From Rugamonas apoptosis (GTDB lineage Bacteria; Pseudomonadota; Gammaproteobacteria; Burkholderiales; Burkholderiaceae_D): 64,000 bases of DNA. This document shows positions 15,696-24,041 of this stretch, piece by piece; position 1 is the stretch's first letter; each line of letters starts with the position of its first letter. The stretch spans positions 1 to 64,000 of the forward strand of contig NZ_JACEZU010000002.1 of assembly GCF_014042355.1 (NCBI RefSeq). The letters are read 5' to 3'. A program made the translations under genes and the position numbers. Below the pieces are notes generated by a model. That model had not been told where the DNA came from and made no database searches. It saw only the letters and a program-made list of their open reading frames with translations.

Positions 15696-17354
15696 TTAGC
15701 GGTCCTGGGTCCATGGAATGGGGACGATGGCGGACGGATCCGTACGAACATCGATCAGTGCTGGCCGACCCGACGCCAGCGCGTCCTCGAACGCACGCTT
15801 AAAGTCTGAGGCGCGCTCAACCCGATAGGCTTTCGCACCAAACGTCTCGGCGACCGCCGCGAAATCCACCGGCCCGAATTTCCAGTTCTTCTCGAGCGCC
15901 GCGTTCTCGTCCCACAAGACCCGTTCCTGGTTAAAGCCCTGATTGTTATTCACTACCGTAACGGTATTGATACCGTAGCGAACGGCAGTCTCCAACTCTG
16001 CCAAGTGGTAATAGAAAGCGCCATCGCCAGTGAAGCACACGACCGGACGATCGGGATTGGCACATTTCGCACCCAGCGACGCCGGGAATGCCCAACCCAG
16101 CGATCCCGCTGCGCGTATCAGCGACTGGCCAGGCCGGTCGAGATAGATATTGCGCGCGGCCCACCCGGCCGCGTGCCCGGTATCGACCGCCACCAGCGCA
16201 CCGTCAGGCAGCGCTTCGGACAGCATCGCGCAAAGGCGCTCCGGCCTGATCAGCGCAAGGTCCGAGGTTTCGTACTCGGCGGCGGACTGCTGCCACTGTT
16301 GGCGCAAGGCCACGATGCGCTGCAACCATGCAGAGTTGCCGACAGGACCAGCCAGCTCGGCACCAAGTTGTTCCAGCACCGCCGCCGGATCGCCCACCAG
16401 CCCGACAATCAAGGGATAGTTGCGGCCCAGCTCACGCGGGTCAATATCGATCTGCACCGCCGGCACGCCAGGCGCAGGCACCGACCATTGACGAGTGGCC
16501 ATGCTGCCGGTGCTGGAACCGACGAACAGCACGAAGTCGGCTTCGGAGATTGCGATATTGGCAGTGTCGCGCGAATAGTCGCCGGCCACACCGACGTACA
16601 AGGCGTCGCTTTCAGGGATAGCGGCCTTGGCATCGAGCGACGTTGCAACCGGAATTTTTGCCATGCGTGCGAAGTTCAGCAGTGCCGTTTGCGCACGAGA
16701 CGCACGGATGCCGGAACCAGCCATGATGATGGGACGCCTCGCCTTCCGCAGCGCGGCAGCGGCGGTGCGGATATCCTCCATCGGTGCTTGTGGACGTACC
16801 GGAGGGCAGGCACCGTAACGTGGTTCCGGCGGCATCACCGGCTCGAATTCCTCCATCAGCACGCCGCCCCAGAAGCCTCCCAGCTCCAGATGCACCGGCC
16901 CCGGCGAACCGGTAGTTGCCATGCGTACGGCCTGTTGAAACAGGTCCGGCAAGCGCTGAACCTTGTCAATCCGCGCGCTGAACTTGGTCAAGCCAGCGTA
17001 GATTGAACGCTGGTCGATTTCCTGGTAAAAGTTGCGTTCCCGAGTGTCCGGCGTGCTGCCGCCGCTGACGGCCAGCACCGGAGATTTCGCCATCAATGCA
17101 TCCAGCAACCCTGATGCGAGATTGGCCGCGCCTATCGCCTGCGACGCGCAGACGCCAATGCGGCCGGACTCGCGGGCATAGCCGTCGGCCATGTAGGCCG
17201 CAGCCTTCTCCGAATGCGTGACAACGGACTTCACGCCGATCGCTGTCATTTCCTTGATTCCGGGTGGGATGATCATCGGCACGTTGAAGAAATGGTCGAC
17301 GCCATATGCCTTCAGTGTTTCCGCAAAAACCCGATTTCCCGTCTTGTTTCCCAT
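15696..17354 (-). CDS. Thiamine-diphosphate-dependent lyase/decarboxylase (acetolactate synthase-like)
   Basis: A 552-residue ThDP enzyme. The N-terminal Pyr domain carries the essential Glu (E49 in THSEKAAAYMADGYAR), the central domain follows, and the C-terminal PP domain holds the ThDP motif GDG (from residue 443) through VVNNNQ. Its family makes or breaks bonds next to a carbonyl; relatives include acetolactate synthase, benzoylformate decarboxylase and benzaldehyde lyase. GGAGAC directly before the ATG at 17354 decides the start over an ATG at 17393. Just downstream of an aldehyde dehydrogenase, it probably releases an aldehyde that the latter oxidises (inference). Confidence 0.84.
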   Translation of the reverse strand: MGNKTGNRVFAETLKAYGVDHFFNVPMIIPPGIKEMTAIGVKSVVTHSEKAAAYMADGYARESGRIGVCASQAIGAANLASGLLDALMAKSPVLAVSGGSTPDTRERNFYQEIDQRSIYAGLTKFSARIDKVQRLPDLFQQAVRMATTGSPGPVHLELGGFWGGVLMEEFEPVMPPEPRYGACPPVRPQAPMEDIRTAAAALRKARRPIIMAGSGIRASRAQTALLNFARMAKIPVATSLDAKAAIPESDALYVGVAGDYSRDTANIAISEADFVLFVGSSTGSMATRQWSVPAPGVPAVQIDIDPRELGRNYPLIVGLVGDPAAVLEQLGAELAGPVGNSAWLQRIVALRQQWQQSAAEYETSDLALIRPERLCAMLSEALPDGALVAVDTGHAAGWAARNIYLDRPGQSLIRAAGSLGWAFPASLGAKCANPDRPVVCFTGDGAFYYHLAELETAVRYGINTVTVVNNNQGFNQERVLWDENAALEKNWKFGPVDFAAVAETFGAKAYRVERASDFKRAFEDALASGRPALIDVRTDPSAIVPIPWTQDR

Positions 17355-17504
17355 AATGTCTCCGTCTGATAAGGGTACGTGCATGGCGAGCATCAGTTAC
17401 GCCGAGGGCTGGCGGACCGAGCTCGCATGCAACGATTATGGGACGGACTGCTACAGTGATCTTTCGGAAAAATGCTTGGACTTTCGATTTCTCGGCATTG
17501 AGAC

Positions 17505-19016
17505 TTACTTAGCGGTAGGCATATCGAACTGGGCGCCGCGTTCGATGCTTTCCGGCCAACGTTGCATGATCGACTTTTGCTTGGTGTAGAAACGCACCCC
17601 CTCTTCACCATACGCGTGCGTATCGCCAAACAGGCTGCTCTTCCAACCACCGAAGCCATGCCAGGCCATCGGCACGGGAATCGGCACATTGATGCCAACC
17701 ATGCCGACTTCCACCCGGCGTCCAAACTCCCGGGCGACATGACCATCGCGCGTAAAACATGTGACGCCATTACCGAATTCGTGTGCATTGATCAAGTCGA
17801 TCGCGGCTGACAGATCGTGGACCCGCACGCACGACAGTACGGGCCCGAAGATTTCTTCCTTGCAGATACGCATCTCCGGCGTGACGTGATCGAACAATGT
17901 GCCGCCAGTGAAAAATCCCTGTTCATGGCCGGCCACTGTCAGACCACGTCCATCGACCACCAGCGTCGCCCCTTCCGCCACGCCAATGTCGACATAGCCC
18001 TCGATGCGTTCGAGCGCCTGGCGGCTGATGATCGGCCCCATTTCCACGTCGGTGTGCATGCCGTTGCCCACCACCAGGGCCCGCACGCGTTCCGCCAGGC
18101 GCGGCACCAGCCGTTCCCCGACGTCACCCACGAGCACGGCGACAGAGATTGCCATGCACCGTTCGCCGGCCGAACCGTAAGCAGCGCCCATCAGCGCATC
18201 AATGACCTTTTCAATGTCAGCGTCGGGCATGACCACCATATGATTCTTGGCGCCGCCCAGCGCTTGCACGCGCTTGCCGTCGCGCGCGCCGGTTTCGTAG
18301 ATGTGGCGCGCGATCGGCGTGGAACCGACAAAACTGACGGCCTTGACTTCCGGATGCCACAGCAGCGCATCGACTACTTCTTTGTCGCCCTGCACCACAT
18401 TGAAGACGCCATCCGGCAAGCCCGCCTGCTGGAAAAGCCCGGCCATGAACAACGATGCGGAAGGATCGCGCTCGCTCGGTTTCAGGATGAACGTATTGCC
18501 TGCGGCAATGGCAACCGGGAACATCCAGCAAGGCACCATGCACGGAAAGTTAAACGGCGTGATGCCAGCAACCACACCCAGCGGCTGGCGCGTGGTCCAG
18601 TTGTCGATGCCGGTGGAGACCTGCTCCGTGTAGTCTCCTTTCAGTAACTGCGGGATGCCGCATGCAAATTCGATGATATCGATGCCGCGCGCCACCTCGC
18701 CTTGCGCATCGCTGAACACTTTGCCGTGTTCGGCGGTGATAATCGCCGCCAGCTCGTCCTTATGCCGGTTCATCAGCTCCAGGAAACGGAACATTACGCG
18801 CGCGCGGCGAATCGGCGGCACCTCGCGCCATGTGGAAAATGCGACTTGGGCAGCGGAAACCGCGGCGTTCACATCGCTCGTATCTCCCAGATGCAAGGTA
18901 CGCGTCGGCGTGCCGATAGCGGGGTTGAAGACCGGCTGGGTGCGCACACCATTGCCGGCGACACGCCGTCCACCGATGAAATGTCCGACGTCGCTTGGGT
19001 CGATAAAATTGTGCAT
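17505..19016 (-). CDS. mmsA: CoA-acylating aldehyde dehydrogenase, methylmalonate-semialdehyde dehydrogenase type
   Basis: A 503-residue ALDH whose catalytic region [12 protein letters not shown] (Cys about 287) is the MmsA version (G(A/S)AGxRCMA), unlike the FxxxGQxC of ordinary aldehyde dehydrogenases. MmsA turns methylmalonate or malonate semialdehyde, or related short aldehydes, into acyl-CoA using NAD+ and CoA. GAGGAGA precedes the ATG at 19016. It heads the long minus-strand run and is divergent from a LysR gene 105 bp away. In this setting it may serve an aldehyde from the local pathway rather than valine breakdown. Confidence 0.85.
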   Translation of the reverse strand: MHNFIDPSDVGHFIGGRRVAGNGVRTQPVFNPAIGTPTRTLHLGDTSDVNAAVSAAQVAFSTWREVPPIRRARVMFRFLELMNRHKDELAAIITAEHGKVFSDAQGEVARGIDIIEFACGIPQLLKGDYTEQVSTGIDNWTTRQPLGVVAGITPFNFPCMVPCWMFPVAIAAGNTFILKPSERDPSASLFMAGLFQQAGLPDGVFNVVQGDKEVVDALLWHPEVKAVSFVGSTPIARHIYETGARDGKRVQALGGAKNHMVVMPDADIEKVIDALMGAAYGSAGERCMAISVAVLVGDVGERLVPRLAERVRALVVGNGMHTDVEMGPIISRQALERIEGYVDIGVAEGATLVVDGRGLTVAGHEQGFFTGGTLFDHVTPEMRICKEEIFGPVLSCVRVHDLSAAIDLINAHEFGNGVTCFTRDGHVAREFGRRVEVGMVGINVPIPVPMAWHGFGGWKSSLFGDTHAYGEEGVRFYTKQKSIMQRWPESIERGAQFDMPTAK

Positions 19017-19097
19017 CAAGTTCTCCTCACTAGTTATTGGTGAGGCGAGTATAGGCAAGCACGAGAGCGCCGAAAATACGCTAAGATTGAAATCATC

Positions 19098-19113
19098 GTT
19101 TACATTTTTAAAC
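19098..19113. promoter_or_regulatory. Predicted LysR-type box in the mmsA/lysR gap
   Basis: GTTTA-CATTTT-TAAAC is a perfect 5-bp inverted repeat containing the T-N11-A pattern of LysR regulators. It lies nine bases before the lysR start, in the 105-bp divergent gap. Likely site for autorepression and activation of mmsA (inference). Confidence 0.55.
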
Positions 19114-19121
19114 AATCCTTC

Positions 19122-20060
19122 ATGAGTAACGCAAACATTGAGCGCTTGTGGTCGCACCTGCACTGGCTCACTGTGCTGGCCGCGCAAGGCAGTTATACCG
19201 GGGCGGCACGAAGACTCAACGTCAGCAAGGCCGCTGTCAGCCTGCGCATCGCCGAACTTGAACGCGCGGCAGGCGTGGCACTGGTCCAGCGCACCACCAG
19301 AAGCATTCGCTTGACCGAGACCGGGCAGCGACTGGTCGCCGAAACACGCGACCATTACGAACTGATCGCACAGAGCTTCGCGGGCGTTCGGGACAGTGCG
19401 GAAGCAGTACAAGGGTTAATCAAAGTGACCGCGCCAGTGGCGTTCGCCCGGCAACAACTCGTTCCGCGGCTGTCTGGTTTCTTGCGGTGCTATCCGCAGG
19501 TCTCGGTACAGCTTGATGTGTCCGACCGGCTGGTCTCGCTTGCGACCGAGGGATTCGATTTAGCGATTCGCCATACCGCGATTGCACCAGACACGCATGT
19601 CGCGTGGACACTATGCGAGAGCGCCACGCTGCTTGTCGCTAGTCCTGAGTATTTGCGGGAGCGTGGTACGCCAGCGTCTCCATTGGAACTTGGCAATCAC
19701 GATTGCCTGTACTACCCGCGCGAGCATGGCAAGCCGAGTTGGACGTTTGCAGCAGCGGACCTGACGCCCACGGCGCCAGAACAGATAGTTGTGCTGATTT
19801 CAGCGCCTTTTTGCGCAAACAACAGCGAGGCGCTGCGCGATGCCGCGCTTGACCATCTGGGCATCGCCCTGCTGCCGGATTTTACGGCGGCGTCTTCACT
19901 CCGCAGTGGCAAGCTGGTACAAGTGCTTCCCGACTGGCGCCCGCTCGGCGCCTTTGCCAGCCAACTGCTGGCGATACGCCCCTATGCCCCCCACGTACCA
20001 CGCGCTGTCAGCGCGTTCATCGCCTATCTGCAAGCAGAATTCTCCAACGGCTTCCTGTAG
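19122..20060 (+). CDS. LysR-family transcriptional regulator
   Basis: A 312-residue LysR regulator. The N-terminal helix-turn-helix (residues ~10-70) contains [21 protein letters not shown] and [16 protein letters not shown], typical of the PtrR/CrgA-like LysR group. The rest is the two-lobed periplasmic-binding-like effector domain. It is divergent from mmsA, the classical arrangement for control of the adjacent run, which may extend to the cupin, MFS and envelope genes. No clear ribosome-binding site precedes the ATG. The effector is unknown. Confidence 0.88.
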   Translation: MSNANIERLWSHLHWLTVLAAQGSYTGAARRLNVSKAAVSLRIAELERAAGVALVQRTTRSIRLTETGQRLVAETRDHYELIAQSFAGVRDSAEAVQGLIKVTAPVAFARQQLVPRLSGFLRCYPQVSVQLDVSDRLVSLATEGFDLAIRHTAIAPDTHVAWTLCESATLLVASPEYLRERGTPASPLELGNHDCLYYPREHGKPSWTFAAADLTPTAPEQIVVLISAPFCANNSEALRDAALDHLGIALLPDFTAASSLRSGKLVQVLPDWRPLGAFASQLLAIRPYAPHVPRAVSAFIAYLQAEFSNGFL

Positions 20061-20386
20061 CACTTCGCGGGATCAGCACTACAGAGGTCGTACTGTCGGG
20101 GCCATCACAGTTTGCGCAGCTATCAAAAGGGGTTCCCGAGTCTGCACGCGGCTTTGCTCGCGCCTGAGATATTCGCGTTAGTTCGCGCTATTTTTTACTA
20201 TTAAGGACACAGTAGATTTCAAATACATCATTGCATTTGGATTTCATGTTGAACTACAATGCAAAAGAAATCCCCATCCTTTGAAACGATGGGCAAGTCA
20301 CCAACGGCTGGAGAAACTGACACGCCTCTACTAACGCGTGCTCTGCCAATATTTTTCAATGCCGCAGTTGCCGCCGCATCTTCCCC
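20061..20386. other. Intergenic region before the second TetR-type gene
   Basis: About 325 bp, AT-richer than its surroundings, without a supported gene. It holds a short inverted repeat GGATTTC (20239-20245) / GAAATCC (20267-20273), which could be part of a regulatory site for the downstream TetR gene. No ribosome-binding site is evident before 20387. Confidence 0.35.
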
Positions 20387-21361
20387 ATGACCGACCGACG
20401 CCACTACAAATTCACTCCACCGCAGTTGCGATGTGTCGCCGATGATACAGGCATTACGCCAGCCGCCCCGCCTCACGACAGGGGTGGCGGCGCACACAGC
20501 CAAGCACCAGCGGGCCGGCCACGCAAAGGGGCGGAGCGCGCTCGTCTGGATAAATTACTTCACTCAGCCGAAACCTTATTTCTCAACAATGGTTACGACG
20601 GCACCAGTCTGGAGAGCATCGCCCGGCAAGCGCATGTAGCAGTACGGACCATCTATGTGAAGTTCGGCGGCAAGATCGGCTTGTTGCATGCCGTGATCGC
20701 CGATACCGGCATGCGCTATTTTGGCGACATACCGAACCTGGCAGCCGACAGCCGCTCAATGTTCGACATTCTGACGGATTTTTCCTACCGTTTTATCGAA
20801 TTGATGTCCCAGCCATCGTTCCTCAAATTCCGCAGCATGGTGCTGGCCGAGGCGCTGGGAACACCTGGTTTGGCAGTGGCGCTTTATCGCGCTGGGCCCA
20901 AACAAATGCGCACAAAACTAATACATTTCTTTCGCCGCCCTGACATCGCCGCGCAACTACAGAGTCACCTTTCGGCTGACATGCTTACGAACCATCTATT
21001 GAGCTGTCTATTAGGAGACTTGACCTGGTCCATTTGGTTTGGCGTCGAACCGGCGCCCAGCAATGCGCAGAGCATTAAAGTGAATGAGCGTTTGCAACTT
21101 TTCTTGAGCGGAGTTTGCAAGCGGCGACAACGAACGCACACGTCGTTCAACTGTCCAGTTTTAGACTCCGGCCCCTCAAGCGTCTTGGTGATATCAGCAG
21201 CGCCTACAGACCTAGGTGATTGCAGCTTGATGGAAATCAGATCTGGCGCTACGGCTGACCTTGACGTGAACCGAATCATTATCAAAGATGAATCAGCAGT
21301 CACCGAAACGAGGCCCCACCACCAAAGAATATCAATGCAGAAACGAAAAATCGCCGACTAA
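20387..21361 (+). CDS. TetR-family regulator with unusual N- and C-terminal extensions
   Basis: A 324-residue frame. The TetR helix-turn-helix lies around residues 45-95 (RARLDKLLHSAETLFLNNGY and VAVRTIYVKFGGKIGLLHAV). A Pro/Gly/Arg-rich leader precedes it, so a start further in is possible. The usual TetR body ends near residue 245; about 80 further residues (after VCKRRQRTHTS) match nothing I know, and the stop lies inside the stem of a terminator hairpin. The tail may reflect loss of the original stop. No neighbour on the same strand is an obvious target. Confidence 0.75.
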   Translation: MTDRRHYKFTPPQLRCVADDTGITPAAPPHDRGGGAHSQAPAGRPRKGAERARLDKLLHSAETLFLNNGYDGTSLESIARQAHVAVRTIYVKFGGKIGLLHAVIADTGMRYFGDIPNLAADSRSMFDILTDFSYRFIELMSQPSFLKFRSMVLAEALGTPGLAVALYRAGPKQMRTKLIHFFRRPDIAAQLQSHLSADMLTNHLLSCLLGDLTWSIWFGVEPAPSNAQSIKVNERLQLFLSGVCKRRQRTHTSFNCPVLDSGPSSVLVISAAPTDLGDCSLMEIRSGATADLDVNRIIIKDESAVTETRPHHQRISMQKRKIAD

Positions 21362-21373
21362 GCGGCGATTTTT
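21346..21373. terminator. Strong bidirectional terminator hairpin
   Basis: AAAAATCGCCG (21346-21356) and CGGCGATTTTT (21363-21373) are perfect 11-bp arms around a 6-base loop, with T-runs on both strands. It overlaps the TetR stop and lies about 40 bp from the 3' end of a minus-strand tRNA-Cys-like remnant, so it was probably the terminator of that tRNA gene. Confidence 0.85.
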
Positions 21374-21416
21374 CTTGCTTCGATTTGCCGCGCACGGCGG
21401 TAAACCCTTGATGTTC

Positions 21417-21480
21417 TGGAGGCGAGGATCGGAATCGAACCGACCTAGATGGCTTTGCCGGCTGTTCCAACACCGCCTCC
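21417..21480 (-). pseudogene. tRNA-Cys-like 3' remnant (possible attachment-site scar)
   Basis: On the minus strand the sequence ends in a T-arm (GTCGG, loop TTCGATT, CCGAT), a 7-base acceptor strand CCTCGCC, discriminator T and CCA. A T at the discriminator, the variable loop TCTAG and a GCA triplet at the anticodon place point to tRNA-Cys. The 5' half is wrong: the anticodon stem has mismatches, position 33 is not T, the D-arm is shortened, and no GGCGAGG pairs with the acceptor strand. So this is not a working tRNA. It looks like the displaced 3' end left when an element entered tRNA-Cys. Confidence 0.6.
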
Positions 21481-21541
21481 GCACCTCATCGAATCTCATG
21501 CAACGGCGAACAAAACGAGGAGAATTTCGGGAAAGCGGAAT

Positions 21542-21561
21542 GACATTATCGCTATAATGTC
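21542..21561. promoter_or_regulatory. 20-bp perfect palindrome overlapping a TATAAT box
   Basis: GACATTATCGCTATAATGTC has perfect 8-bp arms around CGCT. Its right arm contains TATAAT (21553-21558), so it looks like a promoter -10 region covered by an operator. A GC-rich hairpin (21569-21587) follows at once. No intact gene is seen downstream. Confidence 0.5.
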
Positions 21562-21568
21562 GAAAATT

Positions 21569-21587
21569 GGCCGCCGTACCGGCGGCC
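21569..21587. terminator. GC-rich hairpin downstream of the palindromic promoter
   Basis: GGCCGCCG (21569-21576) and CGGCGGCC (21580-21587) pair perfectly around a 3-base loop. No T-run follows, so it may be an attenuator or structured leader rather than a terminator. Confidence 0.4.
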
Positions 21588-22546
21588 GCGGCACCGGGCC
21601 ACTTGATTCATGACGACTTCACCAAACCAGACTTTTCAACTGCCCCCCTCGAGCGATATTTGATGCGTTGGATAACAGTTTTACGGTCTCGGGCATCAAG
21701 CTGCAGCTGCTCATGAACGCTTTGCCCATGGGCACGCTGGCAATCGCGTTCAACTTCGTATCCAGGAATGGTATGTTTGCTGCATCTTACGAGCAGCTTG
21801 CGATCCATGCGAGCGCAACACTACGAGCCAGCTGTTGACGCCGTTGGGAGCCCCAGCGACCGGATTGGCGGGCCTGAAGATGCTACTGCGCGGCTTCAAC
21901 CAGCATTTGCGCCAAGTCGCCATGGTCAATGCCAATGGCCAATTCAGCTTCAGCGGCGTCATCCCGGATACCTACCAGCTCACACTCAACGATCTGGCCC
22001 ATCCCAACGTGGTCTCGTCCAGCGCCGTGATATTCCCCAACACGACGATGGCCCAAGTATCCATCGTCTACCCGCTAGGCATTGGTCCCACCAAGGCGGC
22101 CGCGTCGGCATCCCTTGCCACGAACCATGTCAAGCAGAACGTCACGCCACCACCCGCACGGCTGTTACTACGGAGTGGCAGGCAGGCCGCGAGTCTGGCG
22201 CCTGTTACACAGGGAGCGAACGACGCAGTTAGCCCTCGAAGCAAATAGTCGTTGTCCGATTGGTCGCCTTATCACAGCAGCGCAGCAAGTAATTCAGTCG
22301 TCATTCACAAAAAAAGATGCCTGTTAGGGCCATACATCGGATCCGCCGGCAAGCGGGCGCCAGGGCACTCGGCCGGAGATGTCTAATTTCTCCATACGGT
22401 GAGCTGAAGGCTTGGCTCACACCGTCATCGGACAACCCAACCGGGGAGCCACTTACTGATAAGCAGAACGCTTTGCTTGACAGGGCGAAAAGTGGACTTG
22501 AGCGGAATCACATCCCACCACCAATGTCTCGGTATGCGAGCCAATT
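21588..22546. other. Decayed island DNA, no intact gene
   Basis: About 960 bp in which open frames are short and start without good signals. Two pieces look like former protein: one frame at about 21660-21830 (TVSGIKLQLLMNALPMGTL), and another from 21835 to 22248 (TTG start, 137 codons) containing VNANGQFSFSGVIPDTYQLT, which resembles a carboxypeptidase-regulatory/CnaB-like beta-sandwich segment. The two lie in different frames, so a frameshifted remnant of one exported protein is possible. Nothing else could be supported. Confidence 0.35.
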
Positions 22547-22570
22547 TTTGCATAGTATTAGCTATGCAAA
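22547..22570. promoter_or_regulatory. Palindrome upstream of kfrA-like gene
   Basis: TTTGCATAG (22547-22555) and CTATGCAAA (22562-22570) are perfect 9-bp arms around TATTAG. It lies 145 bp before the KfrA-like start. Plasmid KfrA proteins bind inverted repeats in their own promoter, so this is a candidate autoregulatory operator. Confidence 0.5.
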
Positions 22571-22714
22571 CTGTTTGCTGTCTTACGGAAGTGGCACTCG
22601 AATCCGATGGAAAAATTCGGGATAGGCCTCGTACCGAGCGCGACGGACAGCCGGAGATACGTAACAGTCATTCATATCGTTCCGTATCATTTCATAACGT
22701 CACAGGAGCCCGAC

Positions 22715-23704
22715 ATGAGTCGAACCGCCTTGATCACCTATGAGCAAATCGCCGCCGCCGCCGATAACGCCGCGGCATCGGGATTGCGACCCACGATGCG
22801 GCTGATACGGGAACGCATCGGCAATGTGGGTAGCATCGGTACCGTCGCCCACTTCCTGCAACAATGGCGCACCGAGAAGCAGCGCATGACCGATCCGGCG
22901 CTCTCACTGCCTGTGGATATGCAACGGTCCATCATCGCGTTCACGGAACAACACGTCTCCGGCGCCCGCGCCCGCTTTGAAGTGGATCTCGATGAACAGC
23001 AGCAGGAAAACGCCGACCTGGCCGGCGAAAACGAGCGCCTGTGCGAACAAGTGGAAACCTTGCGTACCGAGCTGGAGATCAAAGCCGCTAAGCAAACGAG
23101 GGTGGAAAAGCGGCTTCGGCAACTTGAGGCCGATCTCGAACAAGCACGCGCTGAAAACGGGCGTGACCAGCAACGTGCGGAACAAGCTCGCATGAACCTG
23201 GCCCGCGAACAGCTTCGTCTGGAATGGCTGCTCCGGATGGATATGGAGCTCGCGGAGTTGCGCGTGACGGTCGCCAGCGAACGCACAACACGGGTGTCAG
23301 CGGAACAGAACGCGGCCGTCCTGGCATCCCAACGCAACGACCTGATCGAACGCCTGGAGGAGGCGCGCGCGCTAGGCGCCTCGGACCGTAGCTTGATCAC
23401 GCAGCTGCGCGACCGCCTCGATACGCCGCGCCATGAACCGGTCGGTGGGCGCGCCGTCATCGCCGGAGCCGCCTCGCCCGTCCAGCCGCAGGCCCCTACC
23501 ATTCCGGCGCAGGATGAGCAGCCGGCGCGCCACGCCAATGGTGGGAGCCCCGCCGTACCTGATGAGGAAGTCTTCGCCTCGAGCAAGGGGCAAGACGATG
23601 CGTCGCATCAAGCCTATGCCACCGTCACCAGGCCGGCGCGCGCGGCAAAGAGCGGCGACCGCAGGGCGCATGGCGTGGCGCCAGCACATAAGGACGACGC
23701 ATGA
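22715..23704 (+). CDS. KfrA-like DNA-binding coiled-coil protein
   Basis: A 329-residue protein. Residues ~5-60 match the KfrA N-terminal DNA-binding domain (ITYEQIAAAADNAAASGLRP, then GSIGTVAHFLQQWR). A long heptad-rich coiled coil fills about residues 100-245 (QQENADLAGENERL, RLRQLEADLEQARAE), followed by a Pro/Ala-rich tail. KfrA is a plasmid repressor and partition accessory; chromosomal copies are common next to integrases. AGGAG seven bases before the ATG at 22715 sets the start. It begins the KfrA - DUF4224 - integrase module and probably controls or organises the element. Confidence 0.85.
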   Translation: MSRTALITYEQIAAAADNAAASGLRPTMRLIRERIGNVGSIGTVAHFLQQWRTEKQRMTDPALSLPVDMQRSIIAFTEQHVSGARARFEVDLDEQQQENADLAGENERLCEQVETLRTELEIKAAKQTRVEKRLRQLEADLEQARAENGRDQQRAEQARMNLAREQLRLEWLLRMDMELAELRVTVASERTTRVSAEQNAAVLASQRNDLIERLEEARALGASDRSLITQLRDRLDTPRHEPVGGRAVIAGAASPVQPQAPTIPAQDEQPARHANGGSPAVPDEEVFASSKGQDDASHQAYATVTRPARAAKSGDRRAHGVAPAHKDDA

Positions 23705-23831
23705 AGGTCCCGCTGGAGGCGATCATCACGGCGCTCGAGCTAGCGCGATGTCCGCACGGCGCCGGCTTTGAACGACGGGGCCATGGCCCCATGTGTGTCG
23801 GAACGACATGATGTGAGCGAGGAGGAAGGAA

Positions 23832-24041
23832 ATGAGCAGCCTGGCACTTACCGAGGATGAAGTCGTTGAAGTCACCGGCTATCGCCGCATCTCCAGGCAG
23901 ATGGCGATCTTGCGTGAATTCGGGATACCATGTCGCCGCAGGCCAGACAATACGGTCCTGGTGTTGCGCATGCATTTCCTGCAGCCTGTTGAACATGCCA
24001 ACCCAGAACTGCCCCGTTTGAAGTCGTCCAAGTCAAAATGA
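23832..24041 (+). CDS. DUF4224-like small protein preceding integrase
   Basis: A 69-residue protein with the DUF4224 look: LALTEDEVVEVTGYRRISRQ, then LREFGIPCRRRPDNTVLVLR. These small winged-helix-like proteins usually sit directly before phage-type integrases and may serve as excision or integration cofactors. A strong site, GAGGAGGAAGG, precedes the ATG, and the stop overlaps the integrase start (ATGA), so the pair is translationally coupled. Confidence 0.82.
   Translation: MSSLALTEDEVVEVTGYRRISRQMAILREFGIPCRRRPDNTVLVLRMHFLQPVEHANPELPRLKSSKSK

Noticed and set aside
21417..21480. Functional tRNA-Cys
   Set aside because: The anticodon stem is mismatched, T33 is missing, the D-arm is shortened and the acceptor stem lacks its 5' partner.
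22317..22625. 102-codon plus-strand ORF in the decayed tract
   Set aside because: No ribosome site, no recognisable family, and it overlaps the palindrome in front of kfrA; kept only as part of the decayed region.
22738..23586. Ser/Arg/Cys-rich minus-strand open frame opposite the kfrA-like gene
   Set aside because: Mirror of the coiled-coil coding bias; no independent support.
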